Position numbers and translations under genes: made by a program | Shown here: positions 7,336 through 16,047 of the stretch, one piece after another | Numbering within the stretch: the first letter of the stretch is position 1 | Layout of the letters: each line of letters opens with the position of its first letter | The notes under the pieces: generated by a model | What the model was told of the DNA's origin: nothing | The model's database searches: none | The model's input: the letters and a program-made list of their open reading frames with translations, nothing else | From: Aquabacterium sp. | Lineage (GTDB): Bacteria > Pseudomonadota > Gammaproteobacteria > Burkholderiales > Burkholderiaceae_C | NCBI RefSeq assembly: GCF_029946005.1 | Contig: NZ_JAQSDR010000005.1 | Span: forward strand, 1 to 64,000 | Direction: 5' to 3' | DNA: 64,000 nt

Positions 7336-9603
7336 ATGCAACATCATCATCCTGTTGACGCTCGCGGGGCCCTGGCCAAACACGCTCAGGCAGGCCTGCA
7401 GGCCCAGCTTGCAAAAGAAGAGAACGTTTTAGCCACCCTGATGGTTGACCTGGACCCGCGCTTGCGGTTCTCTCAGGGCATTTTGGTGCTCACGGACCGG
7501 CGTGTTCTCTCCCAAGACGCCCCAGACGGCGCCTGGCGGTCCTGGCCCCTGGCCGAAGGCTTGGTCTTGAGGCAGGTTGACCACGCCGGGGTCGGCACCC
7601 TGGAATTGCACGGTGTGCACCAGCGGATCGCTCACTGGCACTTCACCATGGCCCTGGGCCCAGCTGCCCAAGGTTTTCAGACATTTTTCGACCGCCAGCA
7701 GGCACTGCTGAAAGCCGGGGTCCCGCCTGACCTGGACGATGACGGCCTGCCCCTGTGCCCCGCTTGCCACGCGCCCTTGCCGCCCGACAGCGAGGACTGC
7801 CCCGCTTGCGATCGCCATGCCGATGAGCCGCCCTCGACCTGGGTGCTGCTGCGGCTGTGGCGCTTTGCCCGGCCCTACCAGGGAAAACTGGCCCTGGGTT
7901 TCGGCCTGACCCTGGCCTCCACCGCCGCCACCTTGGTGCCGCCTTACCTCAGCATCCCACTGATGGACAAGGTGTTGATCCCCTTCCAGAGCGGCCAGAC
8001 CATCGACACCTGGTACGTGGCTTCTTTGCTGGGCGGCTTGCTGATCTCGGCCCTGCTGGCCTGGAGCCTGGGCTGGGCGCGCACCTACGTGCTGGCGCTG
8101 GTGTCCGAGCGCATCAGCGCCGACTTGCGCACCTCTACCTTCGAGCACCTGCTGAACCTGTCGCTGGAGTATTTCGGCACCAAACGAACGGGCGACCTGA
8201 TGTCGCGCATCGGCTCCGAGACCGATCGCATCAGCGTCTTCCTGTCCCTGCACGCGCTCGATTTCGCCACCGACGTGCTGATGATCACCATGACGGCGAT
8301 CATCCTGTTCTCGATCAACCCCTGGCTGGCGCTGGTCACCTTGCTGCCGCTGCCCTTCATCGCCTGGCTGATCCACCTGGTGCGCGACCGCCTGCGCACC
8401 GGTTTCGAGAAGATCGACCGCGTCTGGGGCGAGGTCACCAATGTGCTGGCCGACACCATTCCCGGCATCCGGGTGGTCAAGGCCTTTGCGCAAGAGCAGC
8501 GCGAAGCCAAGCGTTTCAAGGACGCCAACTGGCACAACCTGGAGATCAACGACAAGCTCAACAAGACCTGGTCGCTGTTCTCGCCCACGGTGTCGCTGAT
8601 GACCGAGATCGGGTTGCTGGTGGTGTGGGCCTTTGGCATCTGGTTGGTCTCGCACCAGCAGATCACGGTGGGCGTGCTCACCGCCTTCATCGCCTACATC
8701 GGGCGCTTCTATGGTCGGCTGGATTCGATGAGCCGCATCGTCTCGGTCACGCAGAAGGCGGCGGCGGGCGCCAAGCGCATCTTCGACATCCTGGACCACG
8801 TCTCGAACGTGCCCGAGCCCACGCACCCGGTGGCCTTGCCAACGGTACAGGGCCGCTTGCAGATGGAGGGCATTGGCTTTCGCTACGGCAGCCGCGCCGT
8901 GATCCGCGACCTGAGCTTGGACATCCAGCCTGGCGAGATGATCGGCCTGGTAGGCCACAGCGGTTCGGGCAAGAGCACATTGGTGAATCTCATCTGCCGC
9001 TTCTATGACGTGAGCGAAGGTGCCATCCGCATTGATGGCACCGACATCCGCCGCGTGGGCGTGGCCGATTTTCGGCGCCACATCGGGCTGGTGCTGCAAG
9101 AGCCTTTCCTGTTCTTTGGCACCATCGCCGAGAACATCGCCTATGGCAAGCCCGAGGCCACGCGCGCCGAGATCGTGGCGGCAGCCCGGGCCGCGCACGC
9201 GCACGAGTTCATCCTGCGCTTACCGCAAGGCTACGATTCGCTGGTGGGCGAGCGCGGTCAAGGCCTGTCGGGTGGGGAGCGCCAGCGCATCTCGATCGCG
9301 CGGGCACTGCTGATCGACCCGCGCATCCTGATCCTGGACGAGGCCACATCCTCCGTGGACACTGAGACGGAAAAAGAGATTCAGAAAGCCTTGGACAACC
9401 TGGTGCAAGGCCGCACCACCATCGCCATTGCCCACCGCCTGTCCACGCTGCGCAAGGCCGATCGCCTGGTGGTGATGGACCGGGGGCGAGTGGTCGAGGT
9501 GGGGCCGCACGACGAGCTGATGGCAAAGCAGGGCGCCTATTGGCGTCTGTACGATGCCCAGGCCCGCAAGGAACAACAGGCCGAGATGGAGGGGCTGGCA
9601 TGA
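7336..9603 (+). CDS. Cyanophycin-locus ABC exporter with N-terminal zinc ribbon
   Basis: A 755-residue fused membrane/ATPase exporter. Residues ~1-125 form a PH-like soluble domain ([12 protein letters not shown]). Residues ~135-160 carry a CPAC...CPAC zinc ribbon. Residues ~175-460 are a six-helix type I exporter domain with the coupling segment [20 protein letters not shown]. The nucleotide-binding domain has Walker [10 protein letters not shown] (~540), signature LSGGERQR (~644), Walker [13 protein letters not shown] and the H-loop IAHRLS. The start is the ATG at 7336; the open frame runs further upstream only because it is antisense to cphA'. Genes of this architecture next to cphA are recognised as cyanophycin-associated, but the substrate is unknown. 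The stop overlaps the start of the DUF1854 gene (ATGA). Confidence 0.88.
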   Translation: MQHHHPVDARGALAKHAQAGLQAQLAKEENVLATLMVDLDPRLRFSQGILVLTDRRVLSQDAPDGAWRSWPLAEGLVLRQVDHAGVGTLELHGVHQRIAHWHFTMALGPAAQGFQTFFDRQQALLKAGVPPDLDDDGLPLCPACHAPLPPDSEDCPACDRHADEPPSTWVLLRLWRFARPYQGKLALGFGLTLASTAATLVPPYLSIPLMDKVLIPFQSGQTIDTWYVASLLGGLLISALLAWSLGWARTYVLALVSERISADLRTSTFEHLLNLSLEYFGTKRTGDLMSRIGSETDRISVFLSLHALDFATDVLMITMTAIILFSINPWLALVTLLPLPFIAWLIHLVRDRLRTGFEKIDRVWGEVTNVLADTIPGIRVVKAFAQEQREAKRFKDANWHNLEINDKLNKTWSLFSPTVSLMTEIGLLVVWAFGIWLVSHQQITVGVLTAFIAYIGRFYGRLDSMSRIVSVTQKAAAGAKRIFDILDHVSNVPEPTHPVALPTVQGRLQMEGIGFRYGSRAVIRDLSLDIQPGEMIGLVGHSGSGKSTLVNLICRFYDVSEGAIRIDGTDIRRVGVADFRRHIGLVLQEPFLFFGTIAENIAYGKPEATRAEIVAAARAAHAHEFILRLPQGYDSLVGERGQGLSGGERQRISIARALLIDPRILILDEATSSVDTETEKEIQKALDNLVQGRTTIAIAHRLSTLRKADRLVVMDRGRVVEVGPHDELMAKQGAYWRLYDAQARKEQQAEMEGLA

Positions 9604-10082
9604 GCAGCAGCGACGCAATGATGACGTTCACACTGGTCCGCGACGCTTTCGGCCGCTTGGTCTTGACCGACGCGCAGGGTGTGCACCACGAGGGCGTCAC
9701 CCCCGTGCGGGCCTTCCCGATCGCCGCGCCCGATGAGGGCGTGTCGCTGGTCGACACGCACGGACACGAACTGGCCTGGATCACGCGCCTGAGCGCGCTG
9801 CCCGAGGCTCCGCGCCAACTGCTGCAAGACGAGCTGGCCGTGCGCGAGTTCACCCCGGTGATCGAACGCCTGGAGGCGGTGTCCACCTTCGGCACGCCCA
9901 GCACCTGGGCCGTGGTCACCGACCGAGGCCCGGCCATTTTTGTGCTCAAGAGCGAGGACGACATCCGCCGACTGGCGGGCGGCGCTTTGCTGATCACCAG
10001 CAGCCACGGCGTGCAATTCTCGGTGCGCGACCGGCTGGCATTGGACGCGCCTTCGCGGCGTTTGCTGGAGCGTTTCCTCTGA
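9600..10082 (+). CDS. DUF1854 protein, cyanophycin-associated
   Basis: A 160-residue soluble protein of the DUF1854 family. Visible family features are an N-terminal beta-rich part with GVTPVRAFPIAAPDEGVSLV, a GHELAWI segment, and the C-terminal block ITSSHGVQFSVRDR. There is no signal peptide or membrane helix. The ATG overlaps the exporter stop codon (ATGA), so the two proteins are translationally coupled and probably act together. Members of this family next to cphA genes are described as cyanophycin-metabolism-associated; the biochemical role is not known. It could be a cytoplasmic cap or regulator of the exporter. Confidence 0.85.
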   Translation: MSSSDAMMTFTLVRDAFGRLVLTDAQGVHHEGVTPVRAFPIAAPDEGVSLVDTHGHELAWITRLSALPEAPRQLLQDELAVREFTPVIERLEAVSTFGTPSTWAVVTDRGPAIFVLKSEDDIRRLAGGALLITSSHGVQFSVRDRLALDAPSRRLLERFL

Positions 10083-10173
10083 ACGGCCTATTTACACCTG
10101 GAGTGGGTCGGCTGTAAGCTGGGGGAAATGCTGCGTTGCAGCAAAAAATGCATCCAACACCGGGAGGTCGCCC

Positions 10174-11325
10174 ATGATTGCGCCATTCGTGTCCATGTGG
10201 GCCACTTTGCTCATCGCTTTGTCATTGACTGCATCGGCCCAGGCCCAGGTCTTGTCGAGGCTGTCGGCGCTGGGTCTGCAGCGCGACGCCGTCACGGTGT
10301 CGGGCCTGTCGTCCGGGGCCTACATGGCTGGGCAGTTCCAGGTGGCTTACTCAGCCTCTTTGTCAGGCGCGGCGGTGTTGGCGGGCGGCCCCTACGGTTG
10401 CTCGCGTGGCAGCGTGTCGGCCGCCATGTTCAACTGCTCGTGCCCGGCCGATCAGAACTTCTTGCTGAGTGCCATGACGGCCATGGGCGGCGGCTGCCAG
10501 GTGTTCAACCCCGACGTGTACCTGGTGTTCAGCGAGCGGGCAGTGAAGGGCAATGCCAGTGCCCATGCGATTGATGACACCTTCCATGTGAAGGGGCACC
10601 GCATCTGGCTGTTCTCAGGTGGCCAGGACCACGTGGTGGACGCCCAACTGGTGAAGGCGGCCGAGAAGTTTTACCAACGCCTGGGTGTGCCTTCAGCGCA
10701 GGTGCACCTCGAGGCCAATAGCGAGGCGGGGCACGGCTTTCCCAGCCCCTTGGCCACCCAAGCCTGCAGCCTGACGCACACACCGTTCCTGACGCAATGC
10801 CATGTCGATGCGGCGGGCGAGTTGCTGAAGTGGCTTTATCCCAATCCGCCCCTGATGCAAGCTGGCGCGGCCGATGAGGGGTCTTTGAAGCAGTTCAAGC
10901 AGACTCCCTACGATGACCGGAACGTGTTCAGCAGCCTGGACAGCACCGGGTGGGCCTATGTGCCCAAGGCCTGCGAACAGCCGGGTGCCCAGTGCCGATT
11001 GCACGTGGCTTTTCACGGGTGTGAGCAAGGCCAGAGTTTTGTGCAGGATGGCCAGAAGTTCGGTCTGCAGTTCGTGAAAAAGGCGGGCTACAACCGCTGG
11101 GCAGAGGCGGGGCGCATTGTGGTTCTCTACCCGCAGGTCAAGCCCAGCACCCAGGGCAACTTCTTCAACCCCTATCAGTTCAACCCCAAAGGGTGTTGGG
11201 ATTTCTGGGGCTACACCGAAAAGTTCGCGGCCTTGAACCCGGGCGCGCCGAACTTCGCCAAACAGTCGGCGCCGCAGATGAAGGCGGTGAAGGCGATGGT
11301 GGATGATTTGTTGAGGGGGCTGTGA
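10174..11325 (+). CDS. Secreted PHB-depolymerase-like esterase
   Basis: A 383-residue alpha/beta hydrolase with a signal peptide ending near SAQAQ (~25). The nucleophile elbow GLSSGAYMA (Ser ~46) sits close to the N-terminus, as in type II polyhydroxybutyrate depolymerase domains. The likely acid is in FSGGQDHVVD and the His in EAGHGFPSP. Many cysteines suggest disulfides in the periplasm or outside the cell. The segment LHVAFHGCEQG is typical of PHB depolymerase/LpqC-type esterases. No separate substrate-binding domain follows, so action on amorphous PHB, oligomers or other esters is all possible. GGGAGG upstream of the ATG at 10174 supports the start. It stands alone; the 90-base gap upstream has a small GCTGC/GCAGC hairpin. 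Confidence 0.82.
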   Translation: MIAPFVSMWATLLIALSLTASAQAQVLSRLSALGLQRDAVTVSGLSSGAYMAGQFQVAYSASLSGAAVLAGGPYGCSRGSVSAAMFNCSCPADQNFLLSAMTAMGGGCQVFNPDVYLVFSERAVKGNASAHAIDDTFHVKGHRIWLFSGGQDHVVDAQLVKAAEKFYQRLGVPSAQVHLEANSEAGHGFPSPLATQACSLTHTPFLTQCHVDAAGELLKWLYPNPPLMQAGAADEGSLKQFKQTPYDDRNVFSSLDSTGWAYVPKACEQPGAQCRLHVAFHGCEQGQSFVQDGQKFGLQFVKKAGYNRWAEAGRIVVLYPQVKPSTQGNFFNPYQFNPKGCWDFWGYTEKFAALNPGAPNFAKQSAPQMKAVKAMVDDLLRGL

Positions 11326-11513
11326 GAGAGAGATTGTCACGCGCAAACCCCTCTTGTCATGAGGAATCCTTTTCAACCGATATGCAAAGAACCACATTCA
11401 CCTGCATGTGAGCGGATGCGACAAGGCGACCCGGGCTGTCGGCACCATCAATGGCCGTTTGATTGATGCATGGAAAAAGCAGTTGCCCCAATGACACTCG
11501 CAGAAACAGGCGC

Positions 11514-12671
11514 ATGAGCGTGCAGTCCCATGCCATCGCTCAGCCGTTGGTCCCCCAAGAGCCTTGGCTGGGGAGTAAGTTCGCGACCTTCTTTTTGACC
11601 TCGGTGCCTGAACAGCGAACCCGCATCGTGCGGTCGCTCTGGTCTGCGCTGGTGGTGGTCATGTGCGTGGGCTTGATCGCCTACGCGGTCCACACCGACG
11701 TGATGGTGTCCAAGGCGGGGTGGGCCTTGTCCTGCGTCATGATCGCCTCGAACATGGCGTTCTACGTGGCGCTGCGCAGTGGCTTCAACCTGCGATTTGC
11801 CGATCCGGCGCTGACCTTGCCACAGGTTTTGGCGGCCTTGACCTGGATTGCGGGGTGCTATGGCCTGACCGGTGAAACGCATGGCGGGCTCCTCATGTTC
11901 GTGGCCCTGGTGCTGGTGTTTGGTGCCTTCAATTTGACGCCTCGGCGTGCCCGCATCACCAGCCTGTATGCGCTCTTGGTCATGGGGCTGGTGATGGCCA
12001 TCAAGAGCCTGAATGATCCCCTGCGTTATCAGCCGCGCGTCGAGTGGGCGTATTTCATCTTCCTGTTGACGATGGTGCCGACCGTGGCGGTCCTGGCTGC
12101 GCACCTGCAAAAGATGCGCCAACACCTGCGGGGGCAAACGGCGGATCTGGTCTCGGCGCTGGCGCGCATTCAGGACATGGCCGCGCGCGATCCGCTGACG
12201 GGTTTGATCAATCGCCGAAAGATGCTCGATGTGCTGGCACAGCATGCGGCCTTGAGCGAGCGTGAGATGCTGGCCTTTTCGCTGGCCTACATTGATCTGG
12301 ACCACTTCAAACAGGTGAATGACAGCTGGGGCCACCGGGTGGGTGACGAGGTGTTGCGGGGTTTCGCTGACGAGGCCCAGCGCTTGCTGCGCGACACCGA
12401 TGTGATGGCGCGCTGGGGTGGCGAAGAGTTTTTGGTGTTGTTGCCCGACCTGCCGCCTGGCAGCCCGCTCATGGCCGTCGAGCGCATGCGCGTGGCCATG
12501 GCCGGGATGGGGCTCAGCGCGAGCGCGCCAGCGTTGCGCATGACGTTTTCGGCGGGCATCGCGGTTCATCGCGTGGGCGAGACGATGGACGAAACGATTG
12601 AGCGCGCAGACAAGGCGCTTTACCAGGCCAAGGCATCAGGGCGCAATCAGATCGTGGTGGCGAGCGCCTGA
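11514..12671 (+). CDS. Membrane diguanylate cyclase (paralogue A)
   Basis: A 385-residue protein that makes c-di-GMP. About 200 N-terminal residues form five to six membrane helices with the segment RSGFNLRF...LTLPQVLAALTWI. The C-terminal GGDEF domain has an intact active site RWGGEEF (~302) and an inhibitory I-site RDTD five residues upstream, so product inhibition is expected. The start is the ATG at 11514; a TTG at 11463 would add 17 residues. It is a close paralogue of the protein at 25034-26173, with the same membrane module, and ends 18 bases before the convergent thiolase gene. The signal it senses is unknown. Confidence 0.88.
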   Translation: MSVQSHAIAQPLVPQEPWLGSKFATFFLTSVPEQRTRIVRSLWSALVVVMCVGLIAYAVHTDVMVSKAGWALSCVMIASNMAFYVALRSGFNLRFADPALTLPQVLAALTWIAGCYGLTGETHGGLLMFVALVLVFGAFNLTPRRARITSLYALLVMGLVMAIKSLNDPLRYQPRVEWAYFIFLLTMVPTVAVLAAHLQKMRQHLRGQTADLVSALARIQDMAARDPLTGLINRRKMLDVLAQHAALSEREMLAFSLAYIDLDHFKQVNDSWGHRVGDEVLRGFADEAQRLLRDTDVMARWGGEEFLVLLPDLPPGSPLMAVERMRVAMAGMGLSASAPALRMTFSAGIAVHRVGETMDETIERADKALYQAKASGRNQIVVASA

Positions 12672-12689
12672 GCAGGCCGTGCCGCATTG

Positions 12690-13886
12690 CTAAGCCATCA
12701 ATTCGATCGCCACGGCAGTGGCTTCACCACCGCCAATGCACAGCGCGGCCACCCCGCGCTGTCCACCGCTTTGCCGCAAGGCGTGCAGCAGTGTCACGAT
12801 GATGCGCGCCCCCGTGGCGCCGATAGGGTGCCCCAGGGCGCAGGCGCCACCGCGCACATTCACCCGGGCGTCTGTCAGGCCCAGTTCGCGCATGGCGATC
12901 ATGGGCACGAGCGCGAAAGCCTCGTTGATCTCGAACAGGTCAACCTGTTCGACCGCCCAGTCGGCGCGTGACATCAACTTGGTGATGGCGCCCACGGGCG
13001 CGCTGGCAAAGTCGCCGGGCTCGGCCGCGTGCGTGCTGTGGGCCACGAGCCGTGCCAGAGGCGTCCAGCCGCGCGCGCGCGCCGTGCTTTCTCGGCACAG
13101 CACCAAGGCCGCCGCGCCATCCGAGATCGAGGCCGAGCTGGCCGGGGTCACGGTGCCGCCTTCATCACCACTGCGGAAAGCGGGCTTGAGCCGGGTGATC
13201 TTGTCCGGCAGGCACTGGCCCGGCGTTTCATCGGTGTCCATGGTGCGGCCGGGTGCGCCTTTGGCCCCAGGCACCTGGACCGGGCAGATCTCGGGGGCGA
13301 ACAAACCTTGCGCCACAGCCGCCTGCGCGCGCTGCACCGACCTCAGCGCGTAGGCGTCCTGGCTGCTGCGGTCGAAGCCCAGGCGCTGCGCCATGCGGTC
13401 CGCGTGCGCGCCCATCAACTGGCCGTCATAGGCATCTTGCAGTCCGTCGAAGAACATGTGGTCGATCATCTGGCCATGGCCCAGGCGTTGACCCGCGCGG
13501 GCCGAGGGCAGCAGGTAAGGCGCGTTGCTCATGGACTCCATGCCGCCCGCCACGATCACCTCGGCCACGCCCGCGCGCAACTGGTCGTGCGCCAGCATCA
13601 CGGTCTTCATGCCGGAGCCGCACATCTTGGTGAGCGTGGTGGCGGGCACGCTGACGGGAAGCCCCGCCGCGATCAAGGCTTGCCGGGCCGGGGCTTGGCC
13701 GATGCCTGCCATCAGGCAGCAGCCCATCAGCACCTCGTCCACGGCCGTTCCCGACAGGTCGGCGTCGGCCAGCGCCGCCGCGATGGCTGCGCCACCCAAC
13801 GCCGGTGAGCTCAGCGCTGACAAGGCACCTTGAAAGCCGCCGATCGGTGTGCGCCGAGCCGCCAGGATCACGATGGGGTCGTTCAT
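12690..13886 (-). CDS. Acetyl-CoA acetyltransferase (thiolase)
   Basis: A 398-residue thiolase that cleaves acetoacetyl-CoA to acetyl-CoA or condenses two acetyl-CoA. The nucleophile Cys lies in LTKMCGSGMKTVM (~88), and the C-terminal catalytic motifs are NEAFA, GGACALGHPIGATGAR and CIGGGEA. The start is the ATG at 13886 with GAGGAG nine bases upstream; the longer frame from 13916 would overlap the isovaleryl-CoA dehydrogenase gene. It is the last gene of the leucine degradation operon and fits as the enzyme that disposes of acetoacetate-derived acetoacetyl-CoA. No CoA-transferase for acetoacetate activation is in the window. Confidence 0.92.
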   Translation of the reverse strand: MNDPIVILAARRTPIGGFQGALSALSSPALGGAAIAAALADADLSGTAVDEVLMGCCLMAGIGQAPARQALIAAGLPVSVPATTLTKMCGSGMKTVMLAHDQLRAGVAEVIVAGGMESMSNAPYLLPSARAGQRLGHGQMIDHMFFDGLQDAYDGQLMGAHADRMAQRLGFDRSSQDAYALRSVQRAQAAVAQGLFAPEICPVQVPGAKGAPGRTMDTDETPGQCLPDKITRLKPAFRSGDEGGTVTPASSASISDGAAALVLCRESTARARGWTPLARLVAHSTHAAEPGDFASAPVGAITKLMSRADWAVEQVDLFEINEAFALVPMIAMRELGLTDARVNVRGGACALGHPIGATGARIIVTLLHALRQSGGQRGVAALCIGGGEATAVAIELMA

Positions 13887-13899
13887 GGGGCTCATCTCC

Positions 13900-15081
13900 T
13901 CAAGCGGTCTCGGCAAACAGCTCGCGCCCGATCAGCATGCGCCTGATCTCGGACGTGCCCGCGCCGATCTCGTACAGCTTGGCATCACGCCACAACCTGC
14001 CCAATGGGTAGTCGTTGATGTAGCCATTGCCGCCAAAAATCTGGATGCCTTCGCCCGCCATCCAGGTGGCCTTCTCGGCGCACCACAAGATCAGTGAGGC
14101 GCAGTCCTTGCGCACCTGGCGCGCATGGTCTGGTCCCAAGGCATCGAGGTTCTTGGCCACGGTGTAGGCGAAGCTGCGGCCTGCCTGCAAGGTGGTGTAC
14201 AGGTCAGCCACCTTGCCCTGGATCAACTGGAACTCGCCAATGGCCTGCCCAAACTGATGGCGCTCGTGGATGTAGGGCACCACGTTGTCCATCACCGCCT
14301 GCATGATGCCCAAAGGCCCGCCCGACAACACGGCGCGCTCGTAGTCCAGCCCACTCATCAGCACCTTCACGCCGCCGTTGACCTGGCCCAGCACGTTCTC
14401 GACCGGCACGCGCACGTTGTCGAACACCAACTCGCCCGTGTTCGAGCCGCGCATGCCCAGCTTGTCCAGCTTCTGCGCGATGCTGAAGCCAGCCATGCCC
14501 TTCTCAATGATGAAGGCGGTGATGCCTTGCGCCTTGCGCTCGGGCTCGGTTTTGGCATAGACCACCAGGGTGTCGGCATCGGGCCCGTTGGTGATCCACA
14601 TTTTGGTGCCGTTGAGCACGTAGTGATCGCCTTTCAGTTCGGCGCGCAGCTTCATGCTGACCACGTCGGAGCCTGCGCCGGGCTCGCTCATCGCCAAGGC
14701 GCCGATGTGCTCGCCCGTGATCAGCTTGGGCAGGTAGTGGCGCTTTTGCAGGTCGGTGCCGGTGCGGTGGATTTGGTTGACGCACAGGTTGGAGTGCGCG
14801 CCGTAGCTCAGGGCTACCGAGGCCGAGGCGCGGCTGATCTCTTCCATGGTCACCATGTGGGCCAGGTAGCTCATGTTGGCGCCGCCATATTCTTCAGAGG
14901 CGGTGATGCCCAGCACGCCCAGGTCGCCCATCTTGCGCCACAGGTCCATGGGGAACTGGTCGTCGCGGTCGATGCTGGCGGCGCGTGGGGCAATCTCGGT
15001 TTGTGCGAAATGGCGCACCGCGTCGCGCAGGGCGTTGATGTCGTCGCCAAGCTGGTGGTCGAGTCCGGGCAATTGGTGCAT
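13900..15081 (-). CDS. ivd: Isovaleryl-CoA dehydrogenase
   Basis: A 393-residue FAD acyl-CoA dehydrogenase that oxidises isovaleryl-CoA to 3-methylcrotonyl-CoA. Family motifs are [17 protein letters not shown] and [17 protein letters not shown]. The catalytic base of this subfamily sits in the middle of the chain: [17 protein letters not shown] contains the Glu used by isovaleryl-CoA dehydrogenases, in contrast to the C-terminal Glu of short- and medium-chain enzymes. Length is normal. It lies between the HMG-CoA lyase and thiolase genes, 13 bases before the latter, in the seven-gene minus-strand operon. Confidence 0.95.
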   Translation of the reverse strand: MHQLPGLDHQLGDDINALRDAVRHFAQTEIAPRAASIDRDDQFPMDLWRKMGDLGVLGITASEEYGGANMSYLAHMVTMEEISRASASVALSYGAHSNLCVNQIHRTGTDLQKRHYLPKLITGEHIGALAMSEPGAGSDVVSMKLRAELKGDHYVLNGTKMWITNGPDADTLVVYAKTEPERKAQGITAFIIEKGMAGFSIAQKLDKLGMRGSNTGELVFDNVRVPVENVLGQVNGGVKVLMSGLDYERAVLSGGPLGIMQAVMDNVVPYIHERHQFGQAIGEFQLIQGKVADLYTTLQAGRSFAYTVAKNLDALGPDHARQVRKDCASLILWCAEKATWMAGEGIQIFGGNGYINDYPLGRLWRDAKLYEIGAGTSEIRRMLIGRELFAETA

Positions 15082-15114
15082 GGGGTGTCTCCTCGGTGGG
15101 ATGGTGGGGCTTGC

Positions 15115-16032
15115 TCAGGCCGCGGTCTGTGCCGCGCGTTTGGCCAGCAAGGCGTTGCTCACGCGCGAGACCGGCTTGCGGCCCAACACGTTCGAGATGA
15201 AGGCGCCTGCATCGACCAGGCGGTCCAGGTCCAGGCCGGTGTCGATGCCCAGGCCGTGCAGCAGGTAGACCACGTCTTCGGTGGCCACGTTGCCGGTGGC
15301 GCCCTTGGCATAAGGGCAGCCGCCCAGCCCCGCAATGCTGCTGTCAAAGGTGTGGATGCCCAATTGCAGGCAGGCGTGGATGTTGGTCAGGGCCTGGCCA
15401 TAGGTGTCGTGGAAGTGGCCACTCAACTCGGCGATGGGCACGCGCTTGAGGGCGAGTGTCATCACCTCGCTGACACGGCCCGCCGTGCCCACGCCGATGG
15501 TGTCGGCGATGCCGATGTGGTCGGCGCCGATGTCCAGCAGGCGTTGCACCACCTCGTCCACTTGCTCAAGGCTCACTTCGCCTTGGTAAGGGCAACCCAG
15601 CGCGCACGACACGGCCGAGCGCACCTTCATGCCATGCGCATGCGCGGCCTCGACCACGGGCCTGAAGCGCTCGATGGACTCGGCGATGGAGCAGTTGATG
15701 TTGCGCTGGCTGAAGGCCTCGCTGGCGGCGGCAAAGATCACGACCTCGTCGGCCTTGGCCGCCAGGGCGCCTTCAAAGCCTTTCAGGTTGGGCGTGAGCA
15801 CCGAATAGCGCACACCGGGCTGGCGCTGAATGCCCGCCATGACCTGGGCGTTGTCGCCCATCTGCGGCACCCACTTGGGACTGACAAAGCTGGTGACCTC
15901 GATCTGGCGCAGACCGGCTTGCTGCAGGCGGTGCACGAGTTCGACCTTGTGGGCCGCGCTGACGGTTTGCGCTTCGTTTTGCAGGCCATCGCGTGGACCG
16001 ACTTCAACGAGGGTGACGTGTTGGGGGAGCAT
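15115..16032 (-). CDS. mvaB: Hydroxymethylglutaryl-CoA lyase
   Basis: A 305-residue TIM-barrel lyase that splits HMG-CoA into acetoacetate and acetyl-CoA, the last step of leucine degradation. It has the N-terminal metal/substrate motif EVGPRDGLQNE, the metal-binding GHFHDTYGQ, and the catalytic Cys loop GLGGCPYAKGATGNVATED. Length and motifs are those of bacterial HMG-CoA lyases. The ATG at 16032 follows the MCC alpha gene by 15 bases. Its position between MCC and isovaleryl-CoA dehydrogenase fits the pathway. Confidence 0.95.
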   Translation of the reverse strand: MLPQHVTLVEVGPRDGLQNEAQTVSAAHKVELVHRLQQAGLRQIEVTSFVSPKWVPQMGDNAQVMAGIQRQPGVRYSVLTPNLKGFEGALAAKADEVVIFAAASEAFSQRNINCSIAESIERFRPVVEAAHAHGMKVRSAVSCALGCPYQGEVSLEQVDEVVQRLLDIGADHIGIADTIGVGTAGRVSEVMTLALKRVPIAELSGHFHDTYGQALTNIHACLQLGIHTFDSSIAGLGGCPYAKGATGNVATEDVVYLLHGLGIDTGLDLDRLVDAGAFISNVLGRKPVSRVSNALLAKRAAQTAA

Positions 16033-16047
16033 CGCTGGTTTCTCTTC

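Noticed and set aside
10128-10150. GCTGC/GCAGC hairpin followed by A-run before the esterase gene, as a terminator
   Set aside because: The stem is only five base pairs and the run is of A on the coding strand; no gene on the other strand would need it.
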